The notes below the pieces were generated by a model. The model made no database searches. It worked only from the letters and a program-made list of their open reading frames with translations, and had not been told where the DNA came from. This document shows, piece after piece, positions 1-7,562 of a stretch of 10,261 nucleotides of DNA; the first letter of the stretch is position 1, and every line of letters begins with the position of its first letter. Source of the DNA: Flavobacteriaceae bacterium (GTDB taxonomy: Bacteria; Bacteroidota; Bacteroidia; Flavobacteriales; Flavobacteriaceae); contig JAAZUX010000012.1 of NCBI GenBank assembly GCA_018623955.1, positions 1 to 10,261 on the forward strand. The letters are read 5' to 3'. A program made the translations under genes and the position numbers.

Positions 1-2
1 AA

Positions 3-47
3 GTGGAAATGGAGTTTTCTAAAGAAAGTGCTGAGCAAAAAGTCTAG
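3..47 (+). CDS. Possible 3' end of a plus-strand gene (unidentified)
   Basis: An open frame enters from the left edge and gives VEMEFSKESAEQKV followed by TAG at 45-47. The charged composition would suit a protein C-terminus, and the stop overlaps by two bases the antiparallel stop of the detached mnmA fragment (44-46). That is the geometry of two tightly convergent genes. If real, this gene was probably the original convergent neighbour of mnmA. Only 14 residues are visible, so neither family nor coding status can be shown. Confidence 0.25.
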   Translation: MEMEFSKESAEQKV

Positions 48-142
48 GCAATCACCCCTAATCCCAACAACTCGGAATCCTTGTACCAAGCCACAAACTG
101 CCGGGAAGTAATGGCGGATTGTGGTTGATCAAACAACACATA
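44..142 (-). pseudogene. Detached duplicate of the mnmA 3' end
   Basis: The minus strand encodes [32 protein letters not shown] and a TAG stop, which corresponds to the last 32 residues of the complete MnmA at 1027-2199. The DNA aligns without gaps to 1027-1125 (constant offset 983) with 86 of 99 identical bases. The match is uneven: 58/59 over 84-142 but only 28/40 over 44-83. The diverged part still keeps the LLGxGVIA pattern, so it evolved under coding constraint. An open frame continues upstream to about 295, but its translation is unlike MnmA and lacks the PP-loop and catalytic cysteines, so this is a fragment and not a second enzyme. It probably marks an old recombination or integration event at the mnmA terminus. 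Confidence 0.85.
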
Positions 143-405
143 GAGAACCCTGCTACGAAGCGAAATCGAAGATTCGACGAAGTCAATCTTTAGTGCGGTG
201 GGAAAAAATAAATTACGAATCAGAAAATTACGACACGAGCCAACGGAGTTGGCGAACCTGTTTGCAACATGCAGGCTGGTGATCGAAGGGAACAATTATA
301 TCTGTCTGATCAACTCGTAATTATTTCATTTGTAATTCATAATTATTGTCCGGTTCTGTGATAGGAACGGAAATTATTATGTAATTTTAAGAAAAGCCTC
401 ATACC
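143..405. other. Non-coding stretch with small repeats
   Basis: No convincing gene lies here. Visible structures are a CGAAG motif repeated at an 11-base period (156, 167, 178), a perfect 6-bp inverted repeat GCCAAC/GTTGGC with a 3-base loop (239-253), and a 7-bp inverted repeat TAATTAT/ATAATTA at 318-324 and 339-345. The part after about 290 is very AT-rich and should carry the promoter of the downstream coiled-coil gene, but I find no exact TAnnTTTG core in it. The stretch begins exactly where similarity of the detached mnmA fragment to mnmA ends. Confidence 0.5.
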
Positions 406-840
406 ATGAAGTCTGAAACCAGTTTAAAACTCTTTGAACTCACACAGGAATTTATTCCCAACAAAAAACAGGCCGGGCTGTTTTTTCAAAGGATAGAAGA
501 GACCATAGATGACAAAATGGAACAACGCCACGAGCATCTGAGTACCAAGACAGACCTTGCCGCCTTGCAGTTGGAAGTCAGGGATCAAAAGGTAGAATTG
601 ATGGAAGTCATTTCACAACAAAAGGTGGAACTCATGGGAGTGATCAATGACCAAAAAGCCGAACTCATGGGGGTGGTCATTAACCAAAAAACCGAACTAA
701 AAGATGACATTGCTACTTTACGCCTAGAGGTCAGAGATCAAAAAGCTGATCTGATCAGGTCGATCTATTTGGTAGGATTAGTACAATTTTTGGCCATCGT
801 AGGCAGTGTATTGGCCATTGTTACCTTAATGCTGAAATAG
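406..840 (+). CDS. Small coiled-coil protein with C-terminal membrane anchor
   Basis: This 144-residue protein starts at ATG 406. Residues 1-50 are predicted helical and contain a KTDLAAL stretch. Residues 61-104 are four consecutive 11-residue units beginning QK(V/A/T)EL (61, 72, 83, 94), with a further QKADL at 112. The segment LEVRDQK occurs twice (57-62 region and 107-113). Residues 120-142 (YLVGLVQFLAIVGSVLAIVTLML) form one transmembrane helix with almost no tail after it. The layout, a helical head, a hendecad coiled coil and a terminal membrane helix, resembles bacterial DUF1640/CCDC90-like proteins, but I cannot confirm membership. Such a protein would probably oligomerise at the inner membrane. 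It is the only plus-strand gene that looks complete and it sits inside the segment bracketed by mnmA 3' ends, which suggests accessory origin. The function is unknown. Confidence 0.75.
   Translation: MKSETSLKLFELTQEFIPNKKQAGLFFQRIEETIDDKMEQRHEHLSTKTDLAALQLEVRDQKVELMEVISQQKVELMGVINDQKAELMGVVINQKTELKDDIATLRLEVRDQKADLIRSIYLVGLVQFLAIVGSVLAIVTLMLK
586..717 (+). repeat. 33-bp in-frame tandem repeat, four units
   Basis: Four consecutive 33-bp units (586-618, 619-651, 652-684, 685-717) encode the hendecads QKVELMEVISQ, QKVELMGVIND, QKAELMGVVIN and QKTELKDDIAT. The first three are most alike and the fourth has drifted. The 33-bp period equals one hendecad, so unit gain or loss would lengthen or shorten the coiled coil without a frameshift. 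Confidence 0.8.
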
Positions 841-851
841 TTAATTACGAC

Positions 852-881
852 CCTGTCTGCTGCAGGCAGGTGACAGGCAGG
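852..881. repeat. Short GC-rich palindromic repeat
   Basis: The segment contains CCTGTC (852-857) and its exact inverse GACAGG (872-877), the near-inverse pair CCTGTCTGC/GCAGGCAGG (852-860, 862-870), and a direct repeat CAGGCAGG (863-870, 874-881). It starts 12 bp after the stop of the coiled-coil gene and ends just before the helix-turn-helix remnant. It could act as a weak hairpin terminator, although no T-run follows. It also resembles the interspersed CTGCAGGCAGG-type intergenic repeats I recall from Bacteroidota; that recollection is unverified. Confidence 0.55.
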
Positions 882-882
882 A

Positions 883-1005
883 ATGGGAAAAGAACAAATT
901 TCAAAAATTGAAAATGGCAAGTTCAATTTGACCTTATCCAGTATAAATAAAATAGCAGATGCTTTGGGATCTAAACTGAATTTTGAATTGCAACCGATAG
1001 AATAA
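883..1005 (+). pseudogene. C-terminal remnant of an XRE-family helix-turn-helix protein
   Basis: The frame from ATG 883 encodes 40 residues containing ISKIENGKFNLTLSSINKIA and then DALGSKLNFELQPIE. This is the classic second half of an XRE/HTH_3 domain: the recognition helix, the IENGK turn, the LxTLxxIxxIAxALG helix, and a short tail as in HigA/HipB-type antitoxins. The first two helices are missing. Reading upstream in frame meets TGA at 871-873 inside the GC-rich repeat, so the N-terminal half was lost at that point. No toxin gene adjoins it. A 40-residue protein from this ATG could be made but would lack a complete DNA-binding fold. I treat it as the debris of a toxin-antitoxin or regulator gene. 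Confidence 0.75.
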
Positions 1006-1026
1006 TAAAAAACATTTAAAGACTCC

Positions 1027-1125
1027 CTAAGCAATCACCCCCGACCCCAACAATTCTTTATCGAGATACCAAGCCACAAACTGCCCGGAAGTAATGGCGG
1101 ATTGTGGTTGATCAAACAACACATA
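1027..1125 (-). repeat. mnmA terminal repeat, functional copy
   Basis: These are the last 99 bp of mnmA including the TAG stop. They are repeated in the same orientation at 44-142, and the two copies bracket the accessory segment 143-1026. The block of near identity is 1067-1125 (58 of 59 bases), while 1027-1066 has diverged (28 of 40). Beyond the stop codon (1026 and leftward) and before the Tyr codon (1126 and rightward) the two copies show no similarity. Confidence 0.85.
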
Positions 1126-2199
1126 AAAGGCATCGGCTTGAGGGATAAGGGTCGCTTTTTGTAGGGGTTGACGATATCGTATTCGAGCCATCACCTCCAT
1201 CGGTTCCCCTTGAATGGTTTTTAAATCCTCACGTACCCAATGAACATCGGCAAGACTGACTTGAAGGGCTTGGCGAAACAAACCGGGATGATCTTTACCC
1301 TGACCTACATAGACAACATTTTCAACCACATCGGTATCAATCACAAATAGAGGTTCGGGGGTTCCGCCTACGGCCAGCCCTTTGCGTTGACCAATCGTAA
1401 AAAAGTGCGCGCCCTGGTGGGTTCCCACGACTTTTCCATCGGTGGTTTGATAGCGGGTTTTTTGAGATTGAGTGGTTAAGGTTTTCGGGGATTGTTTACC
1501 ATTGTAAAAATCCTCGGGTATTTCTATGATGTTACCTGTTTTGGGTTGCAACTGTTGTTGTAAAAAATCGGGCAAACTCACCTTTCCGATAAAGCAAAGG
1601 CCTTGAGAGTCTTTTTTTTCGGCGGTGACCAAATCCAATTCCCGGGCAATTTTGCGTACCTCTGATTTTTGCAGCTGACCAATGGGAAAAAGGGTTTTCG
1701 CCAATTGATCCTGGGTCAACTGACAAAGGAAATAAGATTGATCTTTGTTGCCATCCGCACCACTGATCAATCGGTAAATACTCTTGTTTTCTACAGAAAG
1801 TGCTTCTTTTTGACAATAATGCCCCGTAGCCACATAGTCTGCCCCCAAAGACAGAGCGATTTTTAAAAAAACGTCAAACTTAATTTCCCGGTTACAAAGC
1901 ACATCGGGATTGGGGGTTCTTCCCGCATCGTATTCGTCAAACATATAGTCCACGATACGTTCTTTGTATTCGGCACTTAAATCGATGGTTTGAAAAGGAA
2001 TTTCCAACTTTTCAGCCACCAGCATGGCATCATTGCTATCTTCCAGCCAAGGGCATTCATTGGAAAGGGTCACCGACTCATCGTGCCAGTTTTTCATAAA
2101 GAGGCCGATGACATCATGTCCGGCTTCTTTAAGAAGATGAGCTGCAACACTGGAGTCCACCCCACCGGACAATCCTACAATAACCCTTTTCTTTTTCAT
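1027..2199 (-). CDS. mnmA: tRNA-specific 2-thiouridylase MnmA
   Basis: MnmA puts sulfur on C2 of the wobble uridine U34 of tRNA-Lys, -Glu and -Gln in the cytoplasm, using ATP to adenylate the base and a persulfide relayed from a cysteine desulfurase. The 390-residue product has the ATP-pyrophosphatase loop SGGVDSS at 11-17, the first catalytic cysteine in [12 protein letters not shown] (C102), the ATGHY motif at 124-128, and the second catalytic cysteine in SQGLCFIGK (C202). The C-terminal beta-barrel domain includes [10 protein letters not shown] (270-279) and ends LLGSGVIA. Residues of about 228-258 form an extra loop compared with short homologues. Length is normal and the ATG start places the PP-loop correctly. 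It is 48 bp downstream of yidC but has its own promoter-like core. Its last 99 bp are duplicated at 44-142. Confidence 0.97.
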   Translation of the reverse strand: MKKKRVIVGLSGGVDSSVAAHLLKEAGHDVIGLFMKNWHDESVTLSNECPWLEDSNDAMLVAEKLEIPFQTIDLSAEYKERIVDYMFDEYDAGRTPNPDVLCNREIKFDVFLKIALSLGADYVATGHYCQKEALSVENKSIYRLISGADGNKDQSYFLCQLTQDQLAKTLFPIGQLQKSEVRKIARELDLVTAEKKDSQGLCFIGKVSLPDFLQQQLQPKTGNIIEIPEDFYNGKQSPKTLTTQSQKTRYQTTDGKVVGTHQGAHFFTIGQRKGLAVGGTPEPLFVIDTDVVENVVYVGQGKDHPGLFRQALQVSLADVHWVREDLKTIQGEPMEVMARIRYRQPLQKATLIPQADAFYVLFDQPQSAITSGQFVAWYLDKELLGSGVIA

Positions 2200-2203
2200 T
2201 AGG

Positions 2204-2211
2204 CAAAGTTA
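2204..2211 (-). promoter_or_regulatory. Putative -7 promoter core of mnmA
   Basis: The minus strand reads TAACTTTG, an exact match to the Bacteroidota -7 consensus TAnnTTTG. It stands four bases (CCTA) before the mnmA ATG. I find no good -33 TTTG at the usual distance. If used, transcription would start at or within a base or so of the start codon, giving a leaderless message. Confidence 0.45.
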
Positions 2212-2247
2212 CACCAAGAAATTAAATTCCGATCCTTAAGACAGGGC

Positions 2248-4080
2248 CTATCTACCGCGGGCTTTTTTTTGCTTTTCGGCCTCTTCCATTGCTTTTTGCA
2301 AACGTGCAGAAAAACCTCCCGCTTTCTTGGGTTTCTTTTTATTCTCCTCGATTTGGGCGTGGATTTTTTGATCGTCAATGATATAATTCTTGATCACCAA
2401 CATCAAAAAGATGGTCAATAGGTTGGAAACAAAATAGTACAAACTCAATCCACTGGCATAATTGTTAAAGAAGAACAACATCATCAGCGGCATCAGGTAC
2501 ATGATGATCTTCATGTTGGGCATCCCGGGTTGCTGGGGCATGGTCTGCTGGCCGGTAGTCATCTGGGTATAAAAGAAGATGGCTACAGAGGCCAAAATGG
2601 GAAACAAACTGACGTGGTCGCCGTAGAATGGAATGTTAAATCCTAAGTCTAGGATCGAGTCATAGGAAGACAGATCATCTGCCCAAAGGAAACTCTTTTT
2701 GCGCAGTTCAAAAGCAACGGGGAAAAAAGTGAAAAGAGCATAAAAAACAGGAAGCTGTAACAAAGCCGGGATACAACCCGCCATAGGATTGGCTCCGGCA
2801 CGGTTGTAGAGGCTCATGGTCTCCTGCTGACGCTTGACTGCATTGTCTTTATATTTCTTATTCAACTCCTCAATCTCAGGGCGCAAAACTTTCATTTTAA
2901 TCTGGGAGACATAGGACTTATAGGTGACCGGAGACATGGCCAAACGAACAATAATGGTCATCAAAATAATGGCGATACCGTGGGGTAAAAAGGAGGATAA
3001 GAATCCAAATAACGGCAAAAAGATAAAACGGTTGAGCCATCCAAAAATTCCCCAACCCAAGGGAATAGAGGATTCCAAATCTCTATCGTAGGATTTTAAC
3101 GTTTGATAATCGGTCGTTCCAAAATAGTACTCAAACCGACTTCCAAACTCACCGGATCGGTAAGTTAAAGGGATTTGCACCCCAAATTTTTTGGTAAAGA
3201 CCTCTCCCAAAGATTTGTCATCTGCCAAGTTATCGGTGGTGACCGTGAGTTGATCTACCGGCTTTTCGGGGATCAAAATGGCACTGAAAAAGTGTTGTCT
3301 AAAAGAAACCCATCGCACTTCCTCCGGGGATTCCTCATCGCTTCCACTCAGGGATAAATAATCGATTTTATCCCCTTCGTAGCCATAGGTGAGTTCGGTA
3401 TAGCGCCCTTCATAATCAATGCTTTTGGAATTGCGGTAAGCACTGGTTTCCCAGGACAATACCGCCGGTTCGCTACTGTCCAACAGGGCCGAAATTCCCG
3501 AAGATTGAATGGTAAAATCCACCAGAAAACGCTCCGCATCAATGGCATAAACAAATTCCAAATACTGGTTGGGTGCAATGGCTGCTTTTAGGGATAGTGT
3601 TTGTTTCCCGTTTTTGGAATTCAGTTGAGGGGAAAAATATAAATCTTTGGTGTTGAGTCTTCGACCGTCTTTGGTGGTGAACTGAACATTGAATTGATTG
3701 TTTCCTTCTTTGACCAATTCCAGGGGTTGATCAAGGTAATCGGTATAATCTTTGAGCCGAACAAGCTCAAGCAGCCCTCCCTTGGGACTGACTTTTATCA
3801 AAAGATCTTTGTTTTCCAATATTTGGGTAGCAGCTCCATGATCGGTCATCCAATTACTGAAAATCCCAAAAGTACTTTGAAGGTTTACTTTTTGGAGGGA
3901 GTCGTTTAACTGAATCGGTGGGGCTACCTCCTTGGGTTGACTGGCAACTTCGGTTTTTTCGGGTTCGACTGGCGGATTTGCTCCCTCTTCTGGCTTATTG
4001 ACATAGAGCATCCATGTAAGGATCATCGCAATGAGTACGAATCCAATGAATTGGTAGGGATCAAATTTTCTTTCTTCCAT
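2248..4080 (-). CDS. yidC: Membrane protein insertase YidC
   Basis: YidC inserts and folds inner-membrane proteins, alone or with the Sec translocon. The 610-residue product has an N-terminal membrane anchor (about 10-27), a large periplasmic beta-sandwich domain (about 60-335), and the conserved five-helix insertase core from about 350. Visible core marks are the groove arginine R379 in TIIVRLAMSP, the cytoplasmic helical hairpin (391-425), and NPMAGCIPALLQLPVFYALF at 431-450. Further membrane helices lie near 490-506, 524-540 and 545-564. The tail from about 570 is rich in Lys/Arg, as expected for ribosome contact. Length fits the long Gram-negative form. The ATG lies 5 bp after the pyrG stop, so the two genes are almost certainly co-transcribed and perhaps translationally coupled. 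Confidence 0.97.
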   Translation of the reverse strand: MEERKFDPYQFIGFVLIAMILTWMLYVNKPEEGANPPVEPEKTEVASQPKEVAPPIQLNDSLQKVNLQSTFGIFSNWMTDHGAATQILENKDLLIKVSPKGGLLELVRLKDYTDYLDQPLELVKEGNNQFNVQFTTKDGRRLNTKDLYFSPQLNSKNGKQTLSLKAAIAPNQYLEFVYAIDAERFLVDFTIQSSGISALLDSSEPAVLSWETSAYRNSKSIDYEGRYTELTYGYEGDKIDYLSLSGSDEESPEEVRWVSFRQHFFSAILIPEKPVDQLTVTTDNLADDKSLGEVFTKKFGVQIPLTYRSGEFGSRFEYYFGTTDYQTLKSYDRDLESSIPLGWGIFGWLNRFIFLPLFGFLSSFLPHGIAIILMTIIVRLAMSPVTYKSYVSQIKMKVLRPEIEELNKKYKDNAVKRQQETMSLYNRAGANPMAGCIPALLQLPVFYALFTFFPVAFELRKKSFLWADDLSSYDSILDLGFNIPFYGDHVSLFPILASVAIFFYTQMTTGQQTMPQQPGMPNMKIIMYLMPLMMLFFFNNYASGLSLYYFVSNLLTIFLMLVIKNYIIDDQKIHAQIEENKKKPKKAGGFSARLQKAMEEAEKQKKARGR

Positions 4081-4085
4081 GGCTT

Positions 4086-5726
<1,641 letters not shown>

Positions 5727-5746
5727 CTATAATGACTAACCGGGCT

Positions 5747-5754
5747 CAAATTTA
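5747..5754 (-). promoter_or_regulatory. Putative -7 promoter core of pyrG
   Basis: The minus strand reads TAAATTTG, an exact TAnnTTTG match, 32 bases before the pyrG ATG. It would give a leader of roughly 25-30 bases. No convincing -33 element is seen at the expected spacing, so pyrG may instead be read through from the LysM gene. Confidence 0.4.
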
Positions 5755-5786
5755 CAAAATCCCGACTTACTTTTGTGGCATTTCTG

Positions 5787-7544
5787 CTATTTCTTGAGCT
5801 CAATGATTTCATAATCTTTGTGTTGCAGTAAAAAATAGCCTGTGTTTTCAAAACTCTTATTTTGTTTTTGATAGAGGAATCGGTGCTCCTGATAATCCGT
5901 CTCCCCAATCTTGTCAATGGATTTGAAGTTACCCGAGTAGGCTTTTCTCAAGATCAAATCCATCGTAAGGTCATAGGCACGTATGGCAGTTCGGTTGGGT
6001 GGTTTACCAAAGGTACTGATGTAGTGATTTTGAAAATGATTGTATTCTCCCAACTTTAAGGGCAATCGATCCGTGGTATAGGTAAACTTCAAATCCCCCA
6101 GTTGCTTGCGAGACAAGTTGGGATTTTCGTATGCATTGCCACGGTAGGTGGTAAACAATTGAACCGCTCTGAGTTCAGACTGCTGGGCACTCATCTGAGA
6201 ACTGGCACTGGAGATCAACGAAAAGTCTTGGCTTTCGAGGATTACCTTGTTGGGAAGTGTATCCACCAAAAGGGAATCAACCAAATCAGGTAACAAATAA
6301 TTGCTCTTTTCGGGACGCAAAACGGTTGCCTTTGGGAACAATTCCAAAAGCTCTTTTTCCACCGGCCGGCTCAAAGAATCAACCACCAAAACAATATTGT
6401 CTTCACGATTCAAAGTCTTGTCCAAATACTCAAACATTCTTTTTCTAAGAAAATTTTTGGAGGTTACCGATTGATAAACCGCCTCTCTCAATGAGACAGG
6501 ATTAGTCGAAAGGGGGGCAACTTTGGGAGTCTTGCGCACCTGAGCCTTGGTGGAAAGATAATCAAAATTGGAGGGAATCAACGGGCCAATTATGGCGTCG
6601 GTATCAGAAAAATCGTGGTTATCGACAATTTCATTAACCCTGGAGATGCTGTTTTGAGTATCAAAGACATTGAGCTTTACAGAAACTCCATAGTGACTCA
6701 AGGTATCTACTGCGAGCAACACTCCTGAGTAAAAATCTGCAGACAACGTATGCAAATTACGGCTTTGCAACAACCTACGGGTATCTTCAATAGAATCGTA
6801 TTCTATGGTTTTTGCCTTAAAAGGCAACAAAAGGGCCAGCTCAATTTCATGAGCTTCATTGAGGGAATCCAACAGAGAAAGCCGCCCAACCAACAGGTCA
6901 TCCTGAATCTTTAGTTCACCTTTGGCTTCGCCGGGAACCCTCAATATCATCCCTGCCTGTAATCCCGACGCTGACAGGTTAGGATTGAGGGAATCCAATA
7001 CCTTTTGGGTTACCCCTATTTTTTTTTCGATGCGATAATAACCTTCCTTGGGGAGCACTTTGTAATAGTTATAATTACTGTCCCAAGTCGGATCTACAGT
7101 TTCACTTTCGGTTGTTGAAGCCACAATCGGAACACGAATTTCCTGACCTTCCTTAAGTCCTTTTTTGATCTGAGGATTTAAGGCTTCCAATTCAGGAATG
7201 GTCATCTGAAAATTATAGGCGATGCGCCATTTAGTCTCTTTGGGTTTTACGACATAGGCTTGGGTATTTTGATCTACCTCAAGTGGTGGCTCAGGTACTT
7301 CCTCAACCACTACCGGATATACAGGAATGCGCAAAACCATACGCTTTCTCAACCCTATTTTCTTTAAAAGGGGGTTGTACTCATACAGCTGTGATTCTGT
7401 GATGTTATACTTTCGGGTAATCCCAAAGACGGTCTCTTTTTTCTTGACCTTGTGAGAAAGAAACTTCTCAGGCATCTCCTGTGCGGTGGAAAAGAGGATC
7501 CCGCATAATAGAAGAACAATGAAAAGAGTTGTATTTTTTTTCAA
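5787..7544 (-). CDS. Secreted LysM protein with periplasmic-binding-fold C-terminal domain
   Basis: The 585-residue product starts with a Sec signal peptide (KK, hydrophobic 6-19, probable cleavage at STA|QE near residue 20). C14 does not sit in a proper lipobox. Three LysM domains follow: about 31-75 (HKVKKKETVFGI), 97-140 (YVVKPKETKWRI) and 160-205 (YYKVLPKEGYYRI), each ending in an LRIP/IRVP-type strand. From about 232 (IELALLLPF) to the end it resembles the type 1 periplasmic-binding fold, with DFYSGVLLAVD (270-280) and DAIIGPLIPSN (316-326). LysM domains bind peptidoglycan, so it should be periplasmic and wall-attached. A ligand-sensing or LpoA-like synthase-activating role is speculation. 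No ATG precedes the signal peptide: TTG 7544 is the likely start, because a TGA lies four codons upstream in frame. It begins 18 bp after guaA. Confidence 0.9.
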   Translation of the reverse strand: MKKNTTLFIVLLLCGILFSTAQEMPEKFLSHKVKKKETVFGITRKYNITESQLYEYNPLLKKIGLRKRMVLRIPVYPVVVEEVPEPPLEVDQNTQAYVVKPKETKWRIAYNFQMTIPELEALNPQIKKGLKEGQEIRVPIVASTTESETVDPTWDSNYNYYKVLPKEGYYRIEKKIGVTQKVLDSLNPNLSASGLQAGMILRVPGEAKGELKIQDDLLVGRLSLLDSLNEAHEIELALLLPFKAKTIEYDSIEDTRRLLQSRNLHTLSADFYSGVLLAVDTLSHYGVSVKLNVFDTQNSISRVNEIVDNHDFSDTDAIIGPLIPSNFDYLSTKAQVRKTPKVAPLSTNPVSLREAVYQSVTSKNFLRKRMFEYLDKTLNREDNIVLVVDSLSRPVEKELLELFPKATVLRPEKSNYLLPDLVDSLLVDTLPNKVILESQDFSLISSASSQMSAQQSELRAVQLFTTYRGNAYENPNLSRKQLGDLKFTYTTDRLPLKLGEYNHFQNHYISTFGKPPNRTAIRAYDLTMDLILRKAYSGNFKSIDKIGETDYQEHRFLYQKQNKSFENTGYFLLQHKDYEIIELKK

Positions 7545-7562
7545 TTTTTTTTTTCTTCAGGT
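7545..7562 (-). promoter_or_regulatory. A-rich leader and start context of the LysM gene
   Basis: Between the guaA stop and the TTG start the minus strand reads ACCTGAAG followed by ten A. The TTG is followed at once by eight A in codons 2-4. The GAAG plus A-tract is the only ribosome-binding candidate, and A-rich leaders are usual in Bacteroidota, where Shine-Dalgarno sequences are weak. This context decides the start, since the next in-frame ATG (codon 24) would remove the signal peptide. Confidence 0.5.

Noticed and set aside
44..295. 83-residue minus-strand open frame as an independent gene
   Set aside because: Only its C-terminal 32-33 codons are recognisable, as the mnmA tail; the upstream part has no family character and the frame is better explained as a fragment joined to random open sequence.
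765..1034. 89-residue minus-strand open frame over the coiled-coil gene end and HTH remnant
   Set aside because: It is antisense to the transmembrane end of the 406-840 gene and to the HTH remnant, both of which have recognisable protein character.
2140..2175. DNA similarity between the PP-loop codons of mnmA and those of guaA (near 8405-8440)
   Set aside because: Both are ATP-pyrophosphatases with the same SGGVDS motif; the short similarity reflects the conserved motif and not a duplication or recombination.
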